A stretch of 64,000 nucleotides of DNA from an uncultured Chelatococcus sp. (GTDB lineage: Bacteria; Pseudomonadota; Alphaproteobacteria; Rhizobiales; Beijerinckiaceae): positions 1 through 64,000 of the forward strand of contig CALMIK010000078.1 in the NCBI GenBank assembly GCA_937863995.1, written 5' to 3'. The position numbers and the translations under genes are program-made. Shown here one piece after another: positions 17,582 to 26,262 of the stretch (the stretch's first letter is position 1; the number at the start of each line of letters is the position of its first letter). The notes beneath the pieces are model-generated. The model was not told where the DNA came from. It was given only the letters and a program-made list of their open reading frames with translations, and searched no databases.

Positions 17582-18394
17582 TCAAAGCGGCGCGGCGGGC
17601 ACGGGGGCGGAATCGTAGGCGCCCCAGATCGACTGATCGTAATTGACCACGGAACCCGTCATCAGGCCCGATTCCTCGCTGGACAGGAATGCGACCGCCC
17701 GCGCCACCTCGTTGGGGTCGATCAGCCTGCCGAAGGGCTGCGCGGCAGCGGCGGCCGAAAGCCAGTCGCCGTCCGCCCCGTGATACTCGCGCTGGATGCG
17801 ATCCTCGCCATCGGACGCCATCCAGCCGATATTGAGGGCATTCACGCGGATGCGGTTGCGCAGTACCGCGTAGGCGGTGTTGCGCGTCAGTGTCGCGAGG
17901 GCTCCCTTCGAGCTGCAATAGGCGGCGATGAAGGGCTGGCCCGCTTCCGACGACATGGAGCAGATGTTGACGATGGTGCCTTCTGTGTTCTCCCGGCGCA
18001 TCAGCTTGAGCGCGTCCTGGATCAGGAAGAACGGGCCACGCACGTTGGCGGCGAAAATGGTGTCGAACAGCTCCGGCGAGGTATCGAGGATGGTGCCCCT
18101 GTCGGAGAGCGCGGCCGCGTTGACAAGCGCGTCCACGCGGCCGAATTCCGCATCGGCGCGGGCGATGACGGCGCGGACGTCGGCGACGTTGCCGAGATCG
18201 GCCTGCTGGAACACCACCCTGGCGCCCGTTTGCTCGCTGATGGCACGCGCTCGCGCCTCGCCCTTGTCGCGCGATCGCCCGCAGATCACGAGGCCGGCGG
18301 CTCCCCGTTCGGCGAAGAGTGTGGCGATGGCGGCGCCCAGGCCCTGCGTGCCGCCGGTGATGACCGCGATCTTTCCTTCAAGCTGCTTGCCCAT
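17582..18394 (-). CDS. SDR family oxidoreductase
   Basis: A 270-aa short-chain dehydrogenase/reductase with the cofactor motif GGTQGLGAA, an NAAA-type motif (VNAAALSD), and the catalytic S...YxxxK as SMSSEAGQPFIAAYCSSKG. The ATG at 18394 follows GGGAAGAC; the upstream extension has no family similarity. It lies 175 bp downstream of iolE on the same strand. In this context it may interconvert inositols and inososes or reduce a keto intermediate. No closer assignment is possible from sequence. Confidence 0.85.
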   Translation of the reverse strand: MGKQLEGKIAVITGGTQGLGAAIATLFAERGAAGLVICGRSRDKGEARARAISEQTGARVVFQQADLGNVADVRAVIARADAEFGRVDALVNAAALSDRGTILDTSPELFDTIFAANVRGPFFLIQDALKLMRRENTEGTIVNICSMSSEAGQPFIAAYCSSKGALATLTRNTAYAVLRNRIRVNALNIGWMASDGEDRIQREYHGADGDWLSAAAAAQPFGRLIDPNEVARAVAFLSSEESGLMTGSVVNYDQSIWGAYDSAPVPAAPL

Positions 18395-18569
18395 GCCGCA
18401 TGTCTTCCCTTTGTTGAGCTTTATTGCTGGTGAAGCGTTGTTTTCGGAGCGGCGGATATTCGCGTGGAACGCGCCGCCGCTCAGGATGCGATAATTGTCC
18501 GCGCCTCGTGTTCGGACGGGCGGGTCAGCCCAAATGCTGACCGCTCCAGTCAAAGGATCGGTTCTCGTG

Positions 18570-19475
18570 TCATTCCTCGATGCTGTAGCCGGCGTCGGTC
18601 AGCGCGCGCGACAGGGCGCTGTAGCCCTTGACGGCGTATTCGGCCGGGGGCGCCTTGGCCGGGTCCTGCTCCGCCTCCACCACGAACCAGCCCTCGTAGC
18701 CGGCGTCGGCGATGCGCTTGACGATGGTGCCGAAGTCGAGCGAGCCGTCGCCGGGAACGGTGAAGGCGCCCTTGAGCACTGCGTCGAGGAAAGACTCCCG
18801 GCCACGGTCGAGGCCGTCGACAACCGGCGCGCGGATATCCTTGGCATGGACGTGGACGATGCGGCGGCCGTGCTTTTCGATGACGCGCAGGACATCGCCG
18901 CCGGCAAACGCAAGGTGGCCGGCGTCGTAGAGCAGGCCGACCGCCTCGCCCGTATGGGCCATCAGCAGATCGAGATCGCGTTCGGTTTCGATGGCTGTCG
19001 CCATGTGGTGATGGAAGGCAAGCGGCACACCCGCCTCCGCGCAATGTTCTGCAAAGCGGGTGAGCCTGTGGCCGTAGACACGGATCTCGTCCTCCGACAG
19101 CGTGCGCCGGGTGTTCAGCGGCGCGTTGCGCTTGTTCTGGATCGTGCCCGCCGTCTCGCCATAGGCGAGGCAGGCAGCGCCGAGCGCGCTGAACAATGCA
19201 AGCTGACCGGCGACCTTGTCCTTTTCCGCCGCGAGATCGTCGGGAGCGTCGAGGACCGTGCCGGAGTACCAGCCCGATGCGAGCTGCAGGCCGTGGGCGG
19301 TCAATTCCCGGCGCAGGTCCGCGATGGCAGTCGGAAACTTGCCGCCGGTCTCGACGCCGGAAAATCCGGCCGCGCGGCTTTCCCGCAGGCAGGTCTCAAG
19401 GGGGGTGTCGCCGCCGAGTTCGGGAAGGTCGTCGTTCGACCACGCGATGGGAGCGATTGCAAGCTTGGCTTTCAT
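18570..19475 (-). CDS. iolE: Inosose dehydratase IolE
   Basis: A 301-aa TIM-barrel enzyme of the IolE/MocC group that removes water from scyllo-inosose (2-keto-myo-inositol) to give 3D-trihydroxycyclohexane-1,2-dione. IolE-type sequences are clear: IAPIAWSNDDLPELGG at the N-terminus, ETGGKFP, LAFHHHMAT, LLYDAGHLAFAGGD and HVHAKDIR for metal binding, with GYEGWFVVEAEQDP close to the end. The ATG at 19475 follows GAGGAAC. The gene lies directly downstream of iolD (74-bp gap). The S. meliloti rhizopine protein MocC belongs to the same family, so inosose-like products of rhizopine could also be substrates. Confidence 0.92.
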   Translation of the reverse strand: MKAKLAIAPIAWSNDDLPELGGDTPLETCLRESRAAGFSGVETGGKFPTAIADLRRELTAHGLQLASGWYSGTVLDAPDDLAAEKDKVAGQLALFSALGAACLAYGETAGTIQNKRNAPLNTRRTLSEDEIRVYGHRLTRFAEHCAEAGVPLAFHHHMATAIETERDLDLLMAHTGEAVGLLYDAGHLAFAGGDVLRVIEKHGRRIVHVHAKDIRAPVVDGLDRGRESFLDAVLKGAFTVPGDGSLDFGTIVKRIADAGYEGWFVVEAEQDPAKAPPAEYAVKGYSALSRALTDAGYSIEE

Positions 19476-19549
19476 GGGTACAGTTCCTCGATCCCGCGCC
19501 GCGCGGCGGCCGGAGCAATTGCGAAACAAAAAACCGGAATACCGGGCGG

Positions 19550-21391
19550 TCAGACGCCGACGCGCTGCCTCTGGCGCGCCTCGAGCTGCTCCCGCGATGC
19601 TTCGCGGACGCTCTCGCGATCGCTGACCTGCGGCACCCCGACATCCCACCAGGCATCGCCGGGTGTCCAGGTGAAGGCGTCGGAGACGATGGTGAGCACG
19701 GTCGTGCGGTCCGTCGTCTTCGCCCATTCGACGGCCTCGCCAAGTTCCGCAAGGCTCTCGACGTGGCGCGTCAGCGCCCCCATGGAGCGGGCGTGCGCCG
19801 CGAAATCGACTGGGAACGGGTCCTTGACGCGGCAGTCCTTGATCAGGTTGTTGAAGGACGCCCCGCCCTTGGCGTTCTGGAGGCGGTTGATGACGGCATA
19901 GCCGCCGTTGTCGCAGACGATGAGGATGAACTTGTGTCCGGCCAGCACCGATGAATAGATCTCGGAATTCATCATCATGTAGGTGCCGTCGCCGATCATG
20001 ACGATGGGCGTGCGGGTGGGGTCGGCCATGGCCGCGCCCCAGCCGGCGGCGATCTCGTAGCCCATGCACGAGAAGCCGAACTCGCAGTCGAAGGTGTTGG
20101 GGGTCTTCACGCGCCAGTTCTTCACGACCTCGCCCGGCAGGCCGCCCGCGGCGGTGATCAGCAGGTCGCGCTCGCCCGCATGGGCGTTGACGACGCCGAC
20201 GACCTGCGCGTAGGTCGGCACGGGTTCGTTGGTCGGGCGCTGATAGTCATCGAGCGCCCGGTTCCAGGCGGCGAATTCGTCGCGGCCTTTCCGCGTCCAG
20301 CCGGCGTCCGTCTTCCAGTCGCCGAGAGCGGCCTCTATCTCCGCGACGGTCTCGAGAGCATCGCCCACCACCGCCAGAGCCCGGTGCTTGGTCGCGTCCC
20401 AGCGCCCGGTGTTGATCGACAGGAAGCGCGCGTCCGGCGCAAAAACGGACCACGATCCGGTGACGAAGTCCATCAGCCGCGTACCGACCGCGATCACGAC
20501 ATCGGCCTCCGCCGCCAGGGCATTGGCGGACGTGGAGCCGAGGATGCCGATCGGGCCGACATGGGCGGGGTGATCGTGGGTGACGGCGCCCTTGCCGGCG
20601 ATGGTCTCGGACAGCGGGATGCCGTGCTTCTCGGCAAAATCCGCCAACGCCTGTTCCGCGCCCGAGTAGCGTGTGCCGCCGCCGGAGATGATCAGCGGGC
20701 GTTTCGCCGATTTAAGCAGCTCGACAGCCTGTGCGAGACGCTCCCGGTCGGGCCGGGGGCGGGGAACCGCATGGACGGTTTCCGCGAAGAAGGCTTCCGG
20801 ATAGTCCCAGGCGATCTCCTGCACGTCCTGCGGCAGGGCGATGAAGGCGGGACCTGCGTCGGCGGGATCGAGCATGGTAGCCACCGCCTGGGGGAGGGAG
20901 GAGATGATCTGCTCAGGATGGGTGATGCGATCCCAATAGCGGGTAACGGCCTTGAAGGAATCGTTGACGTTGATCGTGGGATTGCCGAAATGCTCGACCT
21001 GCTGCATCACCGGGTCGGGACGCCGGTTGACGAACGTATCCCCCGCGAGCAGCAGCACCGGCAGACGGTTGGCGTGGGCGAGACCCGCCGCCGTCACCAT
21101 GTTGAGCGCGCCAGGGCCAATGGAGGCTGCCGCGACCATGATCTGGCGCCGGCGCTTCGCTTTGGCGAAGCCGATCGCGGCCAGCGCCATCGCCTGCTCG
21201 TTCTGTGCCCGCCAGGTGGGAAGCCGGTCCTTCACTGCCTCCAGCGCTTCCGACAGGCAGGTGACGTTGCCGTGGCCGAAGATGGCGAAAACACCCGGAA
21301 ACAGAGGGACTTTCTCTCCGTCGACCAGAGTATGCTGCGCGCAGAGATAACGCACCAAAGCTTGCGCCATGGTGAGACGAACCGTTGACAT
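19550..21391 (-). CDS. iolD: Trihydroxycyclohexane-1,2-dione hydrolase IolD
   Basis: A 613-aa thiamine diphosphate-dependent hydrolase that opens the ring of 3D-trihydroxycyclohexane-1,2-dione to give 5-deoxy-D-glucuronate. It has the three-domain ThDP layout: N-terminal PYR domain with IFGHGNVTCL and the catalytic glutamate in AQNEQAMA, a central domain, and a C-terminal PP domain with the ThDP motif IGDGTYMMMNSEIY. GFSCMGYEIAAGWGAAM supports IolD over acetolactate synthase. The ATG at 21391 follows GGGAGGG. It is first in the leftward iolD-iolE operon, 127 bp after the stop of the RpiR gene, and two putative operators lie 50-95 bp upstream. Confidence 0.95.
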   Translation of the reverse strand: MSTVRLTMAQALVRYLCAQHTLVDGEKVPLFPGVFAIFGHGNVTCLSEALEAVKDRLPTWRAQNEQAMALAAIGFAKAKRRRQIMVAAASIGPGALNMVTAAGLAHANRLPVLLLAGDTFVNRRPDPVMQQVEHFGNPTINVNDSFKAVTRYWDRITHPEQIISSLPQAVATMLDPADAGPAFIALPQDVQEIAWDYPEAFFAETVHAVPRPRPDRERLAQAVELLKSAKRPLIISGGGTRYSGAEQALADFAEKHGIPLSETIAGKGAVTHDHPAHVGPIGILGSTSANALAAEADVVIAVGTRLMDFVTGSWSVFAPDARFLSINTGRWDATKHRALAVVGDALETVAEIEAALGDWKTDAGWTRKGRDEFAAWNRALDDYQRPTNEPVPTYAQVVGVVNAHAGERDLLITAAGGLPGEVVKNWRVKTPNTFDCEFGFSCMGYEIAAGWGAAMADPTRTPIVMIGDGTYMMMNSEIYSSVLAGHKFILIVCDNGGYAVINRLQNAKGGASFNNLIKDCRVKDPFPVDFAAHARSMGALTRHVESLAELGEAVEWAKTTDRTTVLTIVSDAFTWTPGDAWWDVGVPQVSDRESVREASREQLEARQRQRVGV

Positions 21392-21441
21392 GAAGTGGTC
21401 CCTCCCAGGACTGTCGGCATCCTTCTCGGAGCCTCTCTTGT

Positions 21442-21484
21442 GAAATTTGTATTGCCAACGGCTCGTTTTAGCAACAAAAATTGC
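21442..21484. promoter_or_regulatory. Tandem operator pair upstream of iolD
   Basis: 21442-21455 (GAAAT-TTGT-ATTGC, 9 of 10 arm positions) and 21471-21484 (GCAAC-AAAA-ATTGC, 9 of 10), centres 29 bp apart, 51-93 bp upstream of the iolD ATG in an AT-rich stretch. Confidence 0.7.
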
Positions 21485-21518
21485 AATGGCAGTCGAAAAT
21501 TTAATAAGTTATTGTAAT

Positions 21519-22454
21519 TTATGATTTAATTTTCTGCTTCCGCAACAGCGTCTCGGTGACGGTTGGAATGCGCGGCGTCTGATCCGTATTCGGATGAAGG
21601 CGGATCGCGGTCGCGGTAGCGATGGACTGGATGAGGCACATCGGCGCCGCCAGCGAGCGGGAAAAAGTATACTCGCCCTCCGCGATGGTAAACAGCACCC
21701 GCGCATCCTTGGCGAGCGGCGAAAGCTGGCTATCGGTCAGCGTGATGAGCGGAACTTCGCGCGCAGCTGCTGCTTCCGCAATGGTCACGACCTCCTTGGC
21801 ATAATGTCTGAAGGCGATGGCGATGAGCACATCCCGCCCCGTCATCGTCGCCGCCATTTCACTGGCGAGCCCGCCGGAGGGGTCGAGCAGCACGACCCGC
21901 CGCTTCAGCATGGTCAGGAGATACCGCATGAGCGAGGCGATCGGCTCTGAGCGCAACTGCCCTGCGATATAGACGGTATCGGCCGCGGCGATCAGAGCCG
22001 CCGCCTGCTCGAGATCGGCCTCGCCGACGCTTTCCAGCAGGCCTTGCAGCGCCGCGATGTCCTGCACCACAAGGGCGTGGAGATGGGCGGCGCTGCCCGT
22101 GCCGGAATAGCGCGACAATTCGCCTTCCAGTGCACGGATGCGTTCCTGGAAGCCGGGAGCGGCGGTGGCGATGCGCGTCTGGAACACCGACTGCATGTGC
22201 TTGAAGCCGGAGAAACCGAGATGCTGCGCAAAGCGCACGAGGCTCGACGAATGGGTGCCGCACTTGGTCGCCAGCGTATTGATCGACTCGAGCGCCACGG
22301 CATTCGGATTCTGCGTCAGGAAGCGGGCAATCTGCTGGAAGCCGGCGGACAGCCCGGGATACTCCTCCGTGATCAGGTTGACGATGCCTTCGTAATTGTC
22401 AGGCACCTGATTGTCAGGCGCTTGCCGTATGCCTTTCGGCGTCTTTCGGGACAT
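21519..22454 (-). CDS. RpiR-family regulator (probable IolR)
   Basis: A 311-aa regulator with the N-terminal RpiR-type HTH (residues about 20-90: FQQIARFLTQNPNAVALE, LATKCGTHSSSLVRFAQHLG) and a C-terminal SIS domain that binds phosphosugars or sugar acids (YIAGQLRSEP, TGRDVLIAIAFRHY). Inositol genes of rhizobia are controlled by RpiR-type IolR repressors, and this gene sits directly upstream of iolD. A pair of palindromes precedes iolD and another lies upstream of this gene, so repression with autoregulation is likely. The inducer could be a pathway intermediate. I assign it as IolR-like by family and position. Confidence 0.85.
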   Translation of the reverse strand: MSRKTPKGIRQAPDNQVPDNYEGIVNLITEEYPGLSAGFQQIARFLTQNPNAVALESINTLATKCGTHSSSLVRFAQHLGFSGFKHMQSVFQTRIATAAPGFQERIRALEGELSRYSGTGSAAHLHALVVQDIAALQGLLESVGEADLEQAAALIAAADTVYIAGQLRSEPIASLMRYLLTMLKRRVVLLDPSGGLASEMAATMTGRDVLIAIAFRHYAKEVVTIAEAAAAREVPLITLTDSQLSPLAKDARVLFTIAEGEYTFSRSLAAPMCLIQSIATATAIRLHPNTDQTPRIPTVTETLLRKQKIKS

Positions 22455-22586
22455 TCAGCTTCTCCGGATTCTCATGCGACGTGTGGCGGGCCTGCCGGCG
22501 ATAGGGTCGCGAAAACCCAAATGCCCGGCAGCCGCCATAACCTCAAAGCCGCCGCCGCCGCTCTATCGAAGACCGCTGGAATTGGC

Positions 22587-22616
22587 TTGACAAGGAATAA
22601 TAATTGCGAAATTAAT
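22587..22616 (+). promoter_or_regulatory. Sigma70-like promoter of the ALDH-aldolase-iolG operon
   Basis: TTGACA (22587-22592), an 18-bp spacer and ATTAAT (22611-22616). The resulting 5' leader to the ATG at 22884 would be about 260 nt long. Confidence 0.5.
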
Positions 22617-22636
22617 TGAACAACAATTTTTATTGC
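22594..22636. promoter_or_regulatory. Tandem operator pair between the RpiR gene and the ALDH operon
   Basis: 22594-22607 (GGAAT-AATA-ATTGC, 9 of 10) and 22623-22636 (ACAAT-TTTT-ATTGC, 9 of 10), centres 29 bp apart. The first lies inside the promoter spacer and the second just downstream of the -10, as expected for a repressor. The 429-bp intergenic region serves both the RpiR gene (minus) and the ALDH operon (plus). Confidence 0.7.
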
Positions 22637-22820
22637 GTTGCGGATGTCGATGCCTTTTGCCATCCCGATCGCCCGACAGGAAGTGTGCTCCGGCAAGGAA
22701 AGCATGCCGGGGAAAGACCGCCAAGGGTGGGTAACGGTCGCGAATCTCATTGTTCTCCAGGCTGGTTCGATGCACGTCACGATGGATCCTGCATTGAATC
22801 TAGTCACACGACAACAAAAC

Positions 22821-22834
22821 GCAACAGAAGTTGC
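22821..22834. promoter_or_regulatory. Third palindrome near the ALDH start
   Basis: A perfect palindrome GCAAC-AGAA-GTTGC, 50 bp upstream of the ALDH ATG, with the same 5-4-5 architecture as the tandem operators (8 of 10 to the consensus). It may be an auxiliary operator. Confidence 0.45.
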
Positions 22835-22883
22835 AAGCTCGCCTGTGCCGATTTGGGGCAGTGCCAGGGGGAAGGAAACGGAC

Positions 22884-24320
22884 ATGTATGCGAAATTCGG
22901 ACTTTTCATCGGCGGCGGCTGGCGCGCGGAAGGTAGCGACGGCGTCATCGACGTTGAGGATCCGGCGACGGGCAAGGTCATAGGTTCCGTACCCTCGGCG
23001 GGAGCGGGAGACACGGAAGAGGCCATCGCGCGGGCCTCCGCAGCGTTGAAGGTCTGGCGCACGACGCCCGGCTGGACGCGGGCGGATGCGCTGCATGTTA
23101 TCGCCGACCGCATGATCGCTCGTGCCGATGAGGCGGCGCGTATTATCACCCTGGAGACGGGCAAGCCGATTGCCCAGTCACGGCGCGAGTGGGCGCTGTC
23201 GATCGACCAGTTCCGCTGGTATGCCGAAGAGGCCCGCCGCATCTATGGGCGTATCGTCGAAAGCCGCGCGCCGGGCGGCCGCATCGAGGTGGCGCACGAG
23301 CCCGTCGGCGTCGTGGCCGCGTTCACGGCGTGGAATTTCCCCGCGGTCCTGGTCGCGCGCAAGGTCGCGCCGGCGCTGGCGGCGGGTTGCAGCGTGATCG
23401 TGCGCCCTTCCAGCGAAACGCCAGGCAGCGCGATGATCATTGTTGATTGCGTGCGCGAGGCCGGCCTTCCGGAAGGCGTGGTGAGCCTTGTCGCCGGGTC
23501 GGTCTCCGCCACCTATGAGCCGCTCGTCGCCTCGCCCGTGGTCCGCAAGATCACCCTTACCGGCTCCACGAGCGTGGGCCAGCGGATGATCCGCGATTCA
23601 GCTGCGACGGTGAAAAGGGTCAGCATGGAACTCGGCGGCAACGCGCCGCTCATCGTGTTCGACGATGCCGATTTCGACAAGCTGCTCGATAGCGTCGTGC
23701 CGACGAAATATGCCAATGCGGGGCAGGTCTGCGTCAGCCCTGACCGCTTCTATGTTCACGAGTCGCTCTACGATCGCTTCGCGGACGAATTCTCGCGGCG
23801 TGCGTCTGCCCTGAAGCTCGGCCATGGCCTTGACGAGACGTCGCAGATGGGGCCGATCATCAACCTGCGCCGTCTCGAGGCCATCGAGGGCGTGGTGGCG
23901 GACGCGCAGCGTCGCGGCGCGCGGCTGCTCGCGGGCGGCAAGCGGCCGCAGGACAGCAGCGGCGGCTACTTCTTCGAACCGACGGTGCTGAAGGACGTTC
24001 CGGACGACGCTTTGGCGCTCGCAGAGGAGAACTTCGGCCCCATTGCTGCGCTCACGCCCTTCAGCCGTGTAGACGAGGTATACGAGCGCGCGAATGCGAG
24101 CGAATTCGGCCTCGCTGCCTACGTCTTCACGCAGAGCCCAACCCGCGCGCGTGAGGCGGTCGCCAGCATTGAATCCGGCATGGTCGGCGTCAACAGCTTC
24201 GCTCTCGCGGCGGCGGAAGCGCCCTTCGGCGGCGTCAAGCTCAGCGGCATGGGACGGGAAGGTGGCAGCGAGGGAATCCACGACTTTCTGAACATCAAGC
24301 TGGCGCAGGTCGCATTCTGA
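22884..24320 (+). CDS. NAD(P)-dependent aldehyde dehydrogenase
   Basis: A 478-aa ALDH of the succinate/2-oxoglutarate-semialdehyde dehydrogenase type. Motifs: FTAWNFPAVL, GSTSVGQR, MELGGNAPL with the general-base Glu, and catalytic Cys at about residue 283 in NAGQVCVSP. The ATG at 22884 follows GGGGGAAGGAA; a longer frame to 22638 is not conserved in type. It is the first gene of a tight operon with an HpcH/HpaI aldolase, hydroxyacid dehydrogenase, iolG, a second Gfo/Idh and an IlvD-type dehydratase. In that company it could oxidise an aldehyde acid such as 5-deoxyglucuronate to the aldarate. That substrate is my inference. Confidence 0.9.
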   Translation: MYAKFGLFIGGGWRAEGSDGVIDVEDPATGKVIGSVPSAGAGDTEEAIARASAALKVWRTTPGWTRADALHVIADRMIARADEAARIITLETGKPIAQSRREWALSIDQFRWYAEEARRIYGRIVESRAPGGRIEVAHEPVGVVAAFTAWNFPAVLVARKVAPALAAGCSVIVRPSSETPGSAMIIVDCVREAGLPEGVVSLVAGSVSATYEPLVASPVVRKITLTGSTSVGQRMIRDSAATVKRVSMELGGNAPLIVFDDADFDKLLDSVVPTKYANAGQVCVSPDRFYVHESLYDRFADEFSRRASALKLGHGLDETSQMGPIINLRRLEAIEGVVADAQRRGARLLAGGKRPQDSSGGYFFEPTVLKDVPDDALALAEENFGPIAALTPFSRVDEVYERANASEFGLAAYVFTQSPTRAREAVASIESGMVGVNSFALAAAEAPFGGVKLSGMGREGGSEGIHDFLNIKLAQVAF

Positions 24321-24332
24321 AAGGCGCACATA

Positions 24333-25157
24333 ATGTTCAGGAACCCGATTCGGGAAAGGTGGGCCGCCGGCCGGGCGGTTGCCAATGGCTGGTTGTCGAT
24401 TTCATCGCCCTTCGTGGCGGAGATCATGGCGGGCCAGGGGTATGATTCAGTCACGATCGACCTCCAGCACGGTTTCGTCGGACCAGAGGCGGCGGGAACG
24501 ATGTTCCAGGCCATGCGCGCGAGCGGTGCCGCACTGATGGCACGTGTGCCGTGGCTAGATCCCGGTGACGTCATGAGGGTGCTGGATGCCGGGGCGCACG
24601 GCGTCATCTGCCCCATGATCAATACGCCGGAGGACGCGGCGCGGCTCGTCTCCTACGTGCGTTATCCGCCCGCGGGCGTGCGCTCTTTCGGCCCGACGCG
24701 GGCGGTCTTTTCCGCCGGCGCCGACTACGGACGGCATGCCGACGGTGAAATCGTCTGTTTCGCCATGATCGAGACGCGAGAGGCAGTCGCCAACCTGGAG
24801 GCTATCGTCGCGACACCGGGCCTCGACGGAGTCTATGTCGGGCCGGCCGACCTCACGCTGGGGCTGACGGGGCGCAAGTACCGCACCGGTTTCGACCGTG
24901 ACGAGCCGGAGATGGTCGAGGCCATCCGCCATATTCTCGACACGGCGCACGCCGCAGGCATCCGCGCCGGCTTGCACAATGGGTCGGCCGAATATGCCGC
25001 GAAGGCGGTCGGCTGGGGCTTCGACCTCGTTACCATCTCCAACGATGTCCGGCTTCTCTCCGGAGCGGCCGAAGCCAGCCTGAAGACATTCCGAAGCAGC
25101 GTGGAAGGGGAGCGGGGCGAGGGCGCCCCGCGTCAGCAGAATCACGGAGGATACTGA
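24333..25157 (+). CDS. HpcH/HpaI family class II aldolase
   Basis: A 274-aa metal-dependent pyruvate aldolase of the HpcH/HpaI family (HpaI, GarL, RhmA). The family core is visible: TIDLQHGFVG, GAHGVICPMINTPEDA, the metal ligands in FAMIETREAVANLE and DGVYVGPADLTLGL, and DLVTISNDVRLL. These enzymes split 4-hydroxy-2-oxo acids into pyruvate and an aldehyde. It begins 12 bp after the ALDH stop and ends 1 bp before the hydroxyacid dehydrogenase. The chain length accepted by HpaI (4-hydroxy-2-oxoheptanedioate) is one carbon longer than the product I propose for this pathway (4-hydroxy-2-oxoadipate), so the chemistry is plausible. Confidence 0.9.
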   Translation: MFRNPIRERWAAGRAVANGWLSISSPFVAEIMAGQGYDSVTIDLQHGFVGPEAAGTMFQAMRASGAALMARVPWLDPGDVMRVLDAGAHGVICPMINTPEDAARLVSYVRYPPAGVRSFGPTRAVFSAGADYGRHADGEIVCFAMIETREAVANLEAIVATPGLDGVYVGPADLTLGLTGRKYRTGFDRDEPEMVEAIRHILDTAHAAGIRAGLHNGSAEYAAKAVGWGFDLVTISNDVRLLSGAAEASLKTFRSSVEGERGEGAPRQQNHGGY

Positions 25158-25158
25158 T

Positions 25159-26148
25159 ATGCCTCATGTTCTCGTTGCAGGCCGGATTCATGAAGCCGGC
25201 ATCGAACGGCTCAGCCGGGCGGAAGGCTTCACCTTTCAGGTGGTCGATGAAGTCACAACCGAGGCTTTCGCGCCCCACGTCCACTCAGCGGACGCCATCC
25301 TCGTCCGCACCCAGCCGCTGCCGGAAAGCATCATCGCGCAGGCGCCGAGGCTGAAGATCGTGTCGCGCCACGGCGTCGGCTATGACGCTGTCGACGTGGC
25401 GGCGCTCAACGCGCGCGGCATCGCGCTCGCCATTGTCGGCGATGTGAATTCGGTCTCCGTCGCTGAGCACACGCTGATGCTCATCCTCGCCGTGGTGCAC
25501 CGCACCATCGCCTACGACGCGGCGACACGGGCCGGGCAGTGGTCGTTCCGCAACAGCTTCCAAGCCACGGAACTGGCCGGCAAGACCGTGCTCGTGGTTG
25601 GCTACGGGCGCATCGGCCGCGCCGTCTCCCGGCTGTGCGATGCTTTCGGTATGGGCGTGCACGTTCACGATCCCTTCATCGACGCCGCGCGCATCGAGGC
25701 CGATGGCTTTCATGCCGTGGCGGATTTGCCCGCGTTCCTGGGCGAAGCGGAAGTGGTGACGCTGCACGTGCCCTATTCCGGCAACGGGCCGCTGCTCGGC
25801 GCGTCCGAGCTGGCGCTCCTGAAACGCGGTGCCGTCGTCGTCAACACCGGACGGGGCGGTCTCATCGACGAGGAGGCGCTGGCCGATGCGCTGCGTACCG
25901 GCCACGTTCAGGGAGCGGGCCTCGATGTCTTTTCGGCAGAGCCGCCGGACGTTCACAATCCGCTCCTCGCCTCCGACCGTGTCGTGGTCAGCCCGCATTC
26001 GGCGGGGCTGACGCTCGAATGCGCCGAGCGGATGGCCGTCGCTGCGGCGGACAACATTATCGCCTTTTTTGCCGGGCGCCTCGATCCCGCGCTCATCGTC
26101 AATTACGCGGCGGTCGGCGAGAAAATTCCGGCCGCGGCGCGCGCCTGA
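25159..26148 (+). CDS. D-2-hydroxyacid dehydrogenase (NAD-dependent)
   Basis: A 329-aa member of the D-isomer-specific 2-hydroxyacid dehydrogenase family (SerA/GyaR-like). The substrate-domain sequence SRHGVGYDAVDV, the NAD motif VVGYGRIGRAVS, and the catalytic Arg (NTGRGGLIDEEAL), Glu (AEPPDVHNPLL) and His (SPHSAGLT) are all present. It follows the aldolase by 1 bp. It may reduce or oxidise an alpha-keto/hydroxy acid of the pathway, or serve as a hydroxypyruvate/pyruvate-type reductase; the natural substrate is not evident. Confidence 0.88.
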   Translation: MPHVLVAGRIHEAGIERLSRAEGFTFQVVDEVTTEAFAPHVHSADAILVRTQPLPESIIAQAPRLKIVSRHGVGYDAVDVAALNARGIALAIVGDVNSVSVAEHTLMLILAVVHRTIAYDAATRAGQWSFRNSFQATELAGKTVLVVGYGRIGRAVSRLCDAFGMGVHVHDPFIDAARIEADGFHAVADLPAFLGEAEVVTLHVPYSGNGPLLGASELALLKRGAVVVNTGRGGLIDEEALADALRTGHVQGAGLDVFSAEPPDVHNPLLASDRVVVSPHSAGLTLECAERMAVAAADNIIAFFAGRLDPALIVNYAAVGEKIPAAARA

Positions 26149-26262
26149 GCAGCGGGAATTCGATTCAAGTCAAGCAATACAGAGCATTGAGGGTGTCGTC
26201 TTCTTATCTGAAGATGGTGGGCCTTCGACGATCAATAAAAAGATAACGGGGAGAAGCATAAA

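Noticed and set aside
22638..22883. N-terminal extension of the ALDH by 82 residues
   Set aside because: The extension does not look like ALDH; the ATG at 22884 has a good ribosome site and gives the family length.
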